Positions 51,424-61,468 of a DNA stretch of 64,000 nucleotides are shown here, piece by piece (position 1 is the first letter of the stretch; every line of letters starts with the position of its first letter). A program made the position numbers and the translations under genes. Source of the DNA: Anaeramoeba ignava (lineage: Eukaryota > Metamonada > Anaeramoebidae); assembly GCA_028826165.1 (NCBI GenBank), contig JAPDFW010000062.1:62001-126000 (forward strand). Direction: 5' to 3'. The notes beneath the pieces were generated by a model that was not told the origin of the DNA, made no database searches, and saw only the letters and a program-made list of their open reading frames with translations.

Positions 51424-53517
51424 TTAATCAAAATGAGGATATAATCTTTGGATAACTGTAATATGACTAACACTTAATACTTCTTTAAGATCTGCTTTTT
51501 TCATAACGGAATCTGATAATTTTCGATATCCAGTTAAATAAATATATGATATGTTTTCTTCATCTAAAATTTGATTAAATTTATCAACTTTTTCTTGATT
51601 TTCTAAATCATCTAATAATTTCATCATTTCATTTTTCTTTTTTTCTCTTTCAAAATAATCAATTCCATGAGAGTGACTCCATCCAACAAAACCAAAATAA
51701 ATTTGACGACCAGCAATAGTTGAAACAGGTGATGCATGATAATCATTATCTGTGAAAAAAATACTATCAATAGGTGTATTATAAGTAATCCAATTTCCAA
51801 CAATATAATCTTCATTTGAATGAAGTCCTGCAATTTTCATTGGAAGTCTTAAAACAGAAATAACTCCTGAAAAAATAGATGAAATGAAAATAATAATGAT
51901 AAAGAAAATTGATATTGCTCTCATAAATTTGATCAATGGTTTTTCATTTTTAATATATGGTGATGGCCAGTATTGAACTAAAGTATTTGCTGCAACACCT
52001 GATGCTACAAAGAACCAAATTTGAAGAATTTTCATGTTATCAAATTTCCATGGTTGAAGTAAAACTATCCATCCAAATATTGCTAAAAGTAATGTTGAAA
52101 TGTAAAATTTAATTTGTTTGGAATTTAGAAAAATAATTCCAATTATTGAAAGAATAAGAAGAATTCCAAGTGCTTTAAAAAGATAACTAAATGGATTTGT
52201 ATTTTCTCCAATCCAAACTGGTGATATTTTAGCAAATCCTTCTTTGGTTGCTCTTTTAAAGAACATAAGTAATTGAGGGAATGCAATAATGTTTGAAACA
52301 ATTCCAAATACACTCCATGATGTAATATATTTTATCCATTGATTTGGTTTTGTAATTGGGAAAAAGAAAATACATAATAAAATTGAAACAAATGCAACTG
52401 CAAAAAAACAATGTAAATGAATTAATGGAAGTATTCCTGTTAAAAATCCAGCTAATGAAAATGCTTTTGCATATTTTATGAAGCTATTTCTTTTGATATC
52501 AACTGTTAATATTATCCATAATAAAATGAATATTGAAATAACAATAGGATATCCAAAAAGTGAAGTTCTTTGATTAGGTAGCATTGCATCAACTGGATTC
52601 CACCAAAAGTATTCTTTTCCTTTATCTATCCATTGTACATAGTTATATTCATATAGATTAACATCAGTTCCTGTTAATAATCTTTTTAGAAATGTAATAA
52701 AACCAAGACCTCCTGAAAAGAAAAACATGAATAAAGATATAACTGCTCCATTTCTACTTTTGAATATTCTTAAATTAAGGAAATATAATAATGTAATAAA
52801 TGAGAAAATCATCATTATACTTGGAATAATCAACATTTCTCTTAATCCACCTTGCCCAGCTCCAACTAATAAAGCAGTATGATAATTACAAATAATTGGA
52901 TATACAAATTTTTCATTTGAATAAAATAATGTTTTTAAATTATTCATTCCTTTCCATTTAGAATTTGCACCATGAATAAATGAATTTATTATATTTTCAT
53001 GAAATGGTAAATCTGCAAATCCATTCATTGCTGTAGATCTTCCATCTGGTGTATATCTTAAAAAATGAATATGGAACAAATAAAGAAATAAAATCATTAA
53101 AGTAAAAAGAGCAATTGAAAAAACATCATTTGTATAAATTTCATTAATTAATTGTTTGAGGAAAAAAGTTTCAATTTGAATTACATTTTTTTTTTGATTT
53201 TGATTTTGATTTTGATTTTGATTTTTTTTTTGATTTTGATTTTGATTTTGATTTCTTTTTTGATTTCTGAAAAAATTTAATTCAATTAAAGTTAAAGTAA
53301 AGAAAAATAAACTAACAATCCAAGAATGAGATTTTGATAAATAAATTTGAAAAAAAACACCAATATAAAAAGAAAAAAAAGAAGATAATGCAATTCCAAT
53401 AGGAAATGAAATTGCAATACATTCTAACAAATAAAATGGTGTTTTATAAAAGAAATGATAAATAAAAATAAAAGGAAATAAAGTTGAAGAAATTAAAATA
53501 AAAATCCATTCAAACAT
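51424..53517 (-). CDS. GT-C-like polytopic membrane protein, tandem copy 1
   Basis: Single exon, 697 aa. Three N-terminal membrane helices (1-85), a Q/N/K repeat (about 87-115) coded by TTTGAT-type hexamers on the plus strand, then ten or so further helices and a C-terminal soluble domain from ~585. The luminal loop after helix 4 reads RYTPDGR...GFADLPFHENIINSF, and the end has NWITYNTPIDSIFFT, SPVSTIAGRQIYFGF and HSHGIDYFERE. Acidic first loop plus this kind of tail (gating words for ageing N-W-I-x-x-N-T-P, GRxxYxGFxGW, GIDY) is typical of GT-C-fold membrane glycosyltransferase-like proteins, which use lipid-linked sugars; the exact enzyme is unknown. Start by homology of all three copies. 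Convergent with ATR, 105 bp apart. Confidence 0.8.
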   Translation of the reverse strand: MFEWIFILISSTLFPFIFIYHFFYKTPFYLLECIAISFPIGIALSSFFSFYIGVFFQIYLSKSHSWIVSLFFFTLTLIELNFFRNQKRNQNQNQNQKKNQNQNQNQNQKKNVIQIETFFLKQLINEIYTNDVFSIALFTLMILFLYLFHIHFLRYTPDGRSTAMNGFADLPFHENIINSFIHGANSKWKGMNNLKTLFYSNEKFVYPIICNYHTALLVGAGQGGLREMLIIPSIMMIFSFITLLYFLNLRIFKSRNGAVISLFMFFFSGGLGFITFLKRLLTGTDVNLYEYNYVQWIDKGKEYFWWNPVDAMLPNQRTSLFGYPIVISIFILLWIILTVDIKRNSFIKYAKAFSLAGFLTGILPLIHLHCFFAVAFVSILLCIFFFPITKPNQWIKYITSWSVFGIVSNIIAFPQLLMFFKRATKEGFAKISPVWIGENTNPFSYLFKALGILLILSIIGIIFLNSKQIKFYISTLLLAIFGWIVLLQPWKFDNMKILQIWFFVASGVAANTLVQYWPSPYIKNEKPLIKFMRAISIFFIIIIFISSIFSGVISVLRLPMKIAGLHSNEDYIVGNWITYNTPIDSIFFTDNDYHASPVSTIAGRQIYFGFVGWSHSHGIDYFEREKKKNEMMKLLDDLENQEKVDKFNQILDEENISYIYLTGYRKLSDSVMKKADLKEVLSVSHITVIQRLYPHFD

Positions 53518-53647
53518 TTTTTAATGTTTTTATTTGGAAAAAAAAATGAAAAATGAAAAATGAAAAATGAAAAAAGGAAAAAAAATTATATTTGTTTTTT
53601 TAAAAAGAAAGAAAGAAAAGGAAATTTTTTCTTAATTAATTAATTAA

Positions 53648-55950
53648 TCAATCAAAATGAGGATATAATCTTTGAATAACTGTAATATGACCAATATTTA
53701 ATAATTCTTTAAGATCTGCTTTTTTCATAACAGAATCTGATAATTTTCGATATCCAGTTAAATAAATATATGATATTTTTTCTTCATCTAAAATTTGATT
53801 AAATTTATCAACTTTTTCTTGATTTTCTAAATCATCTAATAATTTCATCATTTCATTTTTCTTTCTTTCTCTTTCAAAATAATCAATTCCATGAGAATAA
53901 CTCCATCCAACAAAACCAAAATAAATTTGACGACCAGCAATAGTTGAAACAGGTGATGCATGATAATCATTATCTGTGAAAAAAATACTATCAATAGGTG
54001 TATTATAAGTAATCCAATTTCCAACAATATAATCTTCATTTGAATGAATTCGTATCATTTTCGTTGGAATTCGATAAACAGAAATAACTCCTGAAAAAAT
54101 AGATGAAATGAAAATAATAATGATAAAGAAAATTGATATTGTTTTCATAAATTTGATTTGTGGTTTTTCATTTTTAATATATGATGGCGAAGCTCGAAAT
54201 AGAGTATTTGCTGCAACACCTGATGCTACAAAGAACCAAATTTGAAGAATTTTCATGTTATCAAATTTCCATGATTGAAGTAAAACTATCCATCCAAATA
54301 TTGCTAAAAGTAATGTTGAAATGTAAAATTTAATTTGTTTGGAATTTAGAAAAATAATTCCAATTATTGAAAGAATAAGAAGAATTCCAAGTGCTTTAAA
54401 AAGATAACTAAATGGATTTGTGTTTTCTCCAATCCAAACTGGTGATATTTTAGCAAATCCTTCTTTGGTTGCTCTTTTCCAAAATATAAGTAATTGAGGG
54501 AATGCAATAATATTTGAAACAATTCCAAATACACTCCATGATGTGATATATTTTATCCATTGATTTGGTTTTGTAATTGGGAAAAAGAAAATACATAATA
54601 AAATTGAAACAAATGCAACTGCAAAAAAACAATGTAAATGAATTAATGGAAGTATTCCTGTTAAAAATCCAGCTAATGAAAATGCTTTTGCATATTTTAT
54701 AAAATCGGTTGTTTTAAGATCAACTGTTAATATTATCCATAATAAAATGAATATTGAAATAACAATAGGATATCCAAAAAGTGAAGTTCTTTGTGGAAGT
54801 AATATTGCATCAATTGGATTCCACCAAAAAATATCATATTGGTTCTCTACAGCTTGCACATAATTAAAATTATCTAGATTTACATCATTTCCTGTTAGTA
54901 ATCTTTTTAGAAATGTAATAAAACCAAGACCTCCTGAAAAGAAAAACATGAATAAAGATATAACTGCTCCATTTCTACTTTTGAATATTCTTAAATTAAG
55001 GAAATATAATAATGTAATAAATGAGAAAATCATCATTATACTTGGAATAATCAACATTTCTCTTAATCCACCTTGTCCAGCTCCAACTAATAAAGCAGTA
55101 TGATAATTACAAATAATTGGATATACAAATTTTTCATTTGAATAAAATAATGTTTTTAAATTATTCATTCCTTTCCATTTAGAATTTGCACCATGAATAA
55201 ATGAATTTATTATATTTTCGTGAAATGGTAAATCTCCTAAACCATTGAGCGCTGTGTATCTTCCATCTGGTTCATATCTTAAAAAATGAATATGGAAAAG
55301 ATAGATAAATAAAATCATTAAAGTAAAAAGAGCAATTGAAAAAGTGCCATTTGTATAAATTTCATTAAGAAATTGTTTGATAATTGTTTCAATTTGATTT
55401 TGATTTTGATTTTTATTTTGATTTTGATTTTGATTTTGATTTTCATTTTGATTTTCATTTTGATTTTGATTTTGATTTTGATTTTGATTTTGATTTTGAT
55501 TTTGATTTTGATTTTGATTTTGATTTTGATTTTGATTTTTGATTTTGATTTTGATTTTGATTTTGATTTTTGATTTTGATTTTTGATTTTTGATTTTGAT
55601 TTTTTTTTTTCTTTTTGATTTTGATTTTGATTTTGATTTTGATTTTGATTTTCATTTTGATTTTGATTTTGATTTTTATTTTGATTTTTTTTTTGATTTC
55701 TGAAAAAATTTAATTCAATTAAAGTTAAAGTAAAGAAAAATAAACTAACAATCCAAGAATGAGATTTTGATAAATAAATTTGAAAAAAAACACCAATATA
55801 AAAAGAAAAAAAAGAAGATAATGCAATTCCAATAGGAAATGAAATTGCAATACATTCTAACAAATAAAATGGTGTTTTATAAAAGAAATTATAAATGAAA
55901 ATAAAAGGAAATAAAGTTGAAGAAATTAAAATAAAAATCCATTCAAACAT
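53648..55950 (-). pseudogene. GT-C-like tandem copy 2, frame broken in its hexamer repeat
   Basis: Same protein as its neighbours but split: 55950 to the repeat encodes the three N-terminal helices, and 55318-53648 (556 aa) continues from MILFIYLFHIHFL; in-frame homology extends upstream to an IKQFLNEIYTNGTFS block. Between them (about 55395-55690) the CAAAAT hexamer run is about twice as long as in copies 1 and 3 and contains extra A's that change the reading from Q-N to K-S to I-K, ending out of frame. Outside the repeat there is no stop or deletion. It is either a recent pseudogene, a phase-variable allele, or a sequencing error in a repeat. Confidence 0.65.
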
Positions 55951-56081
55951 TTTTTAATGTTTTTATTTGGAAAAAAAAATGAAAAATGAAAAATGAAAAA
56001 ATGAAAAAAGGAAAAAAAATTATATTTGTTTTTTTAAAAAGAAAGAAAGAAAAGGAAATTTTTTCTTAATCAATTAATTAA

Positions 56082-58196
56082 TCAATCAAAATGAGGATAT
56101 AATCTTTGGATAACTGTAATATGACTAACACTTAATACTTCTTTAAGATCTAAATTCTCCATAACAGAATCTGATAATTTTCGATATCCAGTTAAATAAA
56201 TATATGATATTTTTTCTTCATCTAAAATTTGATTAAATTTATCAGCTTTTTCTTGATTTTCTAAATCATCTAATAATCTCATCATTTCATTTTTCTTTCT
56301 TTCTCTTTTAACATAATCAATTCCATGATTCATACTCCATCCAACAAAACCAAAATAAATTTGACGACCAGCAATAGTTGAAACAGGTGATGCATGATAA
56401 TCATTATCTGTGAAAAAAATACTATCAGCATCTGTGTTATTGATAATCCAATTTCCAACAATATAATCTTCATTTGAATGAAGTCCTGCAATTTTCATTG
56501 GAAGTCTCAAAACAGAAATATATCCTGAAAAAATAGATGAAATGAAAATAATAATGATAAAGAAAATTGATATTGTTTTCATAAATTTGATCAATGGTTT
56601 TTCATTTTTAATATATGATGGTGGCCAACATCGAACTAAAGTATTTGCTGCAACACCTGATGCTACAAAGAACCAAATTTGAAGAATTTTCATGTTATCA
56701 AATTTCCATGGTTGAAGTAAAACTATCCATCCAAATATTGCTAAAAGTAGTGTTGAAATGTAAAATTTAATTTGTTTGGAATTTAGAAAAATAATTCCAA
56801 TTATTGAAAGAATAAGAAGAATTCCAAGTGCTTTAAAAAGATAACTAAATGGATTTGTATTTTCTCCAATCCAAACTGGTGATATTTTAGCAAATCCTTC
56901 TTTGGTTGCTCTTTTAAAGAACATAAGTAATTGAGGGAATGCAATAATGTTTGAAACAATTCCAAATACACTCCATGATGTAATATATTTTATCCATTGA
57001 TTTGGTTTTGTAATTGGGAAAAAGAAAATACATAACAAAATTGAAACAAATGCAACTGCAAAAAAACAATGTAAATGAATTAATGGAAGTATTCCTGTTA
57101 AAAATCCAGCTAATGAAAATGCTTTTGCATATTTTATAAAATCGGTTGTTTTAAGATCAACTGTTAATATTATCCATAATAAAATGAATATTGAAATAAC
57201 AATAGGATATCCAAAAAGTGAAGTTCTTTGATTAATCAACATTGCATCAACTGGATTCCACCAAAAGTATTCTTTTCCTTTATCTATCCATTGTACATAA
57301 TTAAGATTATCGAGATTCACATCATTTCCTGTTAATAATTTTTTTAGAAATGTAATAAAACCAAGACCTCCTGAAAAGAAAAACATGAATAAAGATATAA
57401 CTGCTCCATTTTTACTTTTGAATATTCTTAAATTAAGGAAATATAATAATATAATAAATGAGAAAATCATCATTATACTTGGAATAATCAACATTTCTCT
57501 TAATCCACCTTGCCCAGCTCCAACTAATAAAGCAGTATGATAATTACAAATAATTGGATATACAAATTTTTCATTTGAATAAAATAATGTTTTTAAATTA
57601 TTCATTCCTTTCCATTTAGAATTTGCACCATGAATAAATGAATTTATTATATTTTCATGAAATGGTAAATCTGCAAATCCATTCATTGCTGTGTATCTTC
57701 CATCTGGTGTATATCTTAAAAAATGAATATGGAAAAGATAGATAAATAAAATCATTAAAGCAAAAAGAGCAATTGAAAAAGTGCCATTTGTATAAATTTC
57801 ATTAATTAATTGTTTGATAATTGTTTCATTTTGATTTTGATTTTTATTTTGATTTTCATTTTGATTTTGATTTTGATTTTGATTTTGATTTTCATTTTGA
57901 TTTTGATTTCTTTTTTGATTTTGATTTTGATTTCTTTTTTGATTTCTGAAAAAATTTAATTCAATTAAAGTTAAAGTAAAGAAGAATAAACTAACAATCC
58001 AAGAATGAGATTTTGATAAATAAATTTGAAAAAAAACACCAATATAAAAAGAAAAAAAAGAAGATAATGCAATTCCAATAGGAAATGAAATTGCAATACA
58101 TTCTAACAAATAAAATGGTGTTTTATAAAAGAAATTATAAATGAAAATAAAAGGAAATAAAGTTGAAGAAATTAAAATAAAAACCCATTCAAACAT
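56082..58196 (-). CDS. GT-C-like polytopic membrane protein, tandem copy 3
   Basis: Single exon, 704 aa, same architecture as copy 1 with the N/Q/E/K repeat at about residues 87-125. By eye roughly nine in ten residues match copy 1. Differences are clustered: the DNLNYVQWIDKGKEYFW loop is like copy 1, the LKTTDFIKYAKAF segment like copy 2, and the C-terminal WSMNHGIDYVKRE is private. The upstream 60 bp (TTTTTTAATGTTTTTATTTGG in antisense view) and the 3' flank are nearly the same for all three copies, so the duplicated unit includes promoter and 3' end. Confidence 0.8.
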   Translation of the reverse strand: MFEWVFILISSTLFPFIFIYNFFYKTPFYLLECIAISFPIGIALSSFFSFYIGVFFQIYLSKSHSWIVSLFFFTLTLIELNFFRNQKRNQNQNQKRNQNQNENQNQNQNQNQNENQNKNQNQNETIIKQLINEIYTNGTFSIALFALMILFIYLFHIHFLRYTPDGRYTAMNGFADLPFHENIINSFIHGANSKWKGMNNLKTLFYSNEKFVYPIICNYHTALLVGAGQGGLREMLIIPSIMMIFSFIILLYFLNLRIFKSKNGAVISLFMFFFSGGLGFITFLKKLLTGNDVNLDNLNYVQWIDKGKEYFWWNPVDAMLINQRTSLFGYPIVISIFILLWIILTVDLKTTDFIKYAKAFSLAGFLTGILPLIHLHCFFAVAFVSILLCIFFFPITKPNQWIKYITSWSVFGIVSNIIAFPQLLMFFKRATKEGFAKISPVWIGENTNPFSYLFKALGILLILSIIGIIFLNSKQIKFYISTLLLAIFGWIVLLQPWKFDNMKILQIWFFVASGVAANTLVRCWPPSYIKNEKPLIKFMKTISIFFIIIIFISSIFSGYISVLRLPMKIAGLHSNEDYIVGNWIINNTDADSIFFTDNDYHASPVSTIAGRQIYFGFVGWSMNHGIDYVKRERKKNEMMRLLDDLENQEKADKFNQILDEEKISYIYLTGYRKLSDSVMENLDLKEVLSVSHITVIQRLYPHFD

Positions 58197-58297
58197 TTTT
58201 TAATGTTTTTATTTGGAAAAAAAAATGAAAAAAAAATGAAAAAATGAAAAAAGGAAAAAAAAAAGGAAAAAAAAAAATTCATTTTTTTTATTAAAAA

Positions 58298-61199
58298 ATG
58301 GATTGGATTTTTATTCCAGATGATATAGAAACATCATTCAAAATAGTATTATCAAACCTTATATTTTTAAATGAAGATGAAAATGCAAAAAGGAAAAAAA
58401 TAAGAGATTTAAGAAAAAAAATTGCAAATTTTGAGACAGAAGAAACAAAATCAAAATCAAAATCAAAATCAAAATCAAAATCAAAATCAAAATCAAAATC
58501 AAAATCAAAATCAACAGAAATGGATTTAACTAAAAAATTCCATTCAGATCTCAATTCATCTGAAATTTGGAATACTTCTAGTAATGATGAAAATGATGAT
58601 AACTATGAAAATCAAAATGGATATGTTTTTAATGCAGAAACTTCACAAGAAACAATATCTTATGAACAAGAAAAATCGGAAATTTTTTCACAAACACATT
58701 TAGAAAAATATGTTTCAAATATTGAAAATAAAAATGAAAAACAAAAAGAAAAAGAGGAACGAAGATTAGAAAAAAAAGAAAAGAAAAGATTAAGAAAACA
58801 AAAAGAAAAAGAGGAACGAAGATTAGAAAAAGAAGAACAAGAAAGAATAAAAAAACAAAAAGGAATAATTCATTCCAAAACAAGTTCAGAAACACATTCA
58901 GAAACACATGATCCAAATATTGTAAAAGAACAAATAGAAAAAGAAGAAAATCAAATCGAAAACCAAACCGAAATACCGAAAAAAACAAGTGAAAAATCAA
59001 ATGAAAAATCAAATGAAAAATCAAATGAAAAATCAAATGAAAAATCAAATGAAAAATCAAGTGATGATTCTATTGAAAAATCTATTGAAAAATCTAGTGA
59101 TGATTCTATTGAAAAATCAAGTGAAAAATCTAGTGATGATTCTATTGAAAAATCAAATGAAAAATCAAATGATGATTCTATTGAAAAATCAAGTGAAAAA
59201 TCAAGTGATGATTCTATTGAAAAATCTATTGAAAAATCTAATGATGATTCTATTGAAAAATCAAATGATGATTCTATTGAAAAATCTATTGAAAAATCTA
59301 ATGATGATTCTAATAAAAAATCAAGTGAAAAATCAAATGATGATTCTATTGAAAAATCAAGTGAAAAATCAAATGATGATTCTATTGAAAAATCAAGTGA
59401 AAAATCTAGTGATGATTCTATTGAAAAATCAAGTGAAAAATCAAGTGAAAAATCTAGTGAAAAATCAAGTAAAAAATCTAGTGATGATTCTATTGAAAAA
59501 TCAAGTGAAAAATCAAGTGATGATTCTATTGAAAAATCAAGTGAAAAATCAAGTGATGATTCTATTGAAAAATCAAGTGAAAAATCAAATGATGATTCTA
59601 TTGAAAAATCAAGTGAAAAATCTAGTGATGATTCTATTGAAAAATCTAATGAAAAATCTATTGAAAAATCTATTGAAAAATCTATTGAAAAATCTAGTAA
59701 TGATTCAAATGAAGACTTAACAAACAAAAATAAACATAAACCTAAATCAAATTCAAAATCAAATTCAAATTCAAATTCAAAATCAAAATCAAAAAAAAAA
59801 TCTAAATCAAAATCAAAATTAAAATCAAATTCAAAATCAAAATCAAAATCAAAATCAATATCAAAATCAAAATCAAAATCAAAATCAAAATCAAAATCAA
59901 AATCAAAATCAAAATCAAAACCAAAACCAAAACCAAAACCAAAACCAAAACCAAAATCAAAATCAAAACCAAAACCAAAATCAAATTCAAATTCAAATTC
60001 AAATTCAAATTCAAATTCAAATTCAAATTCAAATTCAAATTCAAATTCAAATTCAAATTCAAATTCAAATTCAAATTCAAATTCAAATTCAAATTCAAAA
60101 TCAAGTGATGAGTCTATTGAAAATGAAAAACAGTCTACTAAAACTGTTTATATTGGTAATCTTCCTTTTTCAATTACAGAAAAAGAGATTTCAAAAGAAT
60201 TTTCTAAATCTGTTAAAGTGTAAAATTTAAAAAAAAGAAAATTATATAAATTTATTCTTCCAATAATTTTTATAAATTTCATTTTAAAATAGGGAAAAAG
60301 TTCATCTTGTTCAAAGAAACGGAAAACCATCTGGATATGGATTTGTTACTCTAAAATCTTTTTCAGATGCAAAAAGAATTATTAAAAAATTTACTGGAGC
60401 AGAAGTTTCTGGTCGAAAAATAAGAATTGAATTAAGTTATTCAAATACAAATCAAAATCAAAATCAAAATCAAAATCAAAAAAGAAATCAAAATCAAAAT
60501 CAAAATCAAAATCAAAATCTAAATCAAAATCAAAATCAAAATCAAAATCAAAATCAAATTCAAAATCAAAATCAAAATCAAAATCAAAATCAAATTCAAA
60601 TTCAAAATCTAAATCAAAATCAAAATCAAAATCAAAATCAAAATCTAAATCAAAATCAAAATCAAAATGAAAATGAAAATCAAAATCAAATTCAAAAAAA
60701 ATATAGCAAAACTCAGGTTCATTTAACAAATATTCCATTTATTCTGAAAGAAGAAGATCTCAAAAATTTATTTCCAAATCTTAAAATTAAAAATATTAAA
60801 ATTTCTAAAACTAAAACTGGAAAAAGTAGAGGATATGGATTTATTGAATTTGAAACAGAAGAAGATCAAAGAAAAGCTTTGGAATTAAAAAGTATTAAGG
60901 CTCAAAACAGAATAATAAGTATCAAACCTTCTATTGAAAAACCACCAAAAAAATATAGCAAAACTCAGGTTCATTTAACAAATATTCCATTTATTCTGAA
61001 AGAAGAAGATCTCAAAAATTTATTTCCAAATCTTAAAATTAAAAATATTAAAATTTCTAAAGATCAAAATGGAAAAAGTAAAGGATATGGATTTATTGAA
61101 TTTGAAACAGAAGAAGATCAAATAAAAGCTTTGGAATTAAAAAGTATTAAGGCTCAAAACAGAATAATAAGTATCAAACCTGCTTATGAAGTAAATTAA
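58298..61199 (+). CDS. Repeat-rich RNA-binding protein with three RRMs
   Basis: Exons 58298-60219 and 60293-61199, in phase (942 aa). Residues 1-47 form a module (MDWIFIPDDIETSFKIVL...) shared only with the next gene. Then: an S-K run, an acidic/coiled K/E/R part with HSKTSSETHSETHDPNIVKE, about 25 copies of SDDSIEKSSEKS-type octads (229-470), S-K, P-K and S-N runs (485-605), RRM1 (VYIGNLPFSITEKEI ... SGYGFVTLKS, split by the intron), a 75-residue N-Q run, then RRM2 and RRM3 (VHLTNIPFILKEEDLKNLF ... GYGFIEFETEEDQ), which are almost the same. RNP1 and RNP2 aromatic residues are present in each. Alternating acidic-serine and basic repeats recall nucleolar NOPP140 or SR-like proteins; a nuclear RNA role is inferred. 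Confidence 0.88.
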
Positions 61200-61468
61200 A
61201 ATTTTTTATTATTAAATTTTTATTATTAAATTTTTATTATTAATTTTTTTATTATTAATTTTTTTATTATAGAACTGAAAGGAACAAAACAACAAAATTC
61301 AAAAAGAAAAATTAATAAAAAAAAAACAACAAAGTGTAAAAAAAGGAAAAATTAATAAAACAGGAAAAATAAAAGAAAAATGGAATTTTTATTTTAAATT
61401 GAAAAAAAAAATTTTTTTTTAAAAAACAAAAATCGAAATTCATTTTTTTTTCTTTTATTTTAAAAAAA
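61200..61468. other. Intergenic gap between the two MDWIF paralogues
   Basis: TTTTTATTATTAA words (61203-61270), then A-rich leader. No gene seen. Confidence 0.5.

Noticed and set aside
58951-59727. Antisense frame rich in D, F, S and L
   Set aside because: It is the complement of the SDDSIEKS repeat of the RRM gene and has no independent support.
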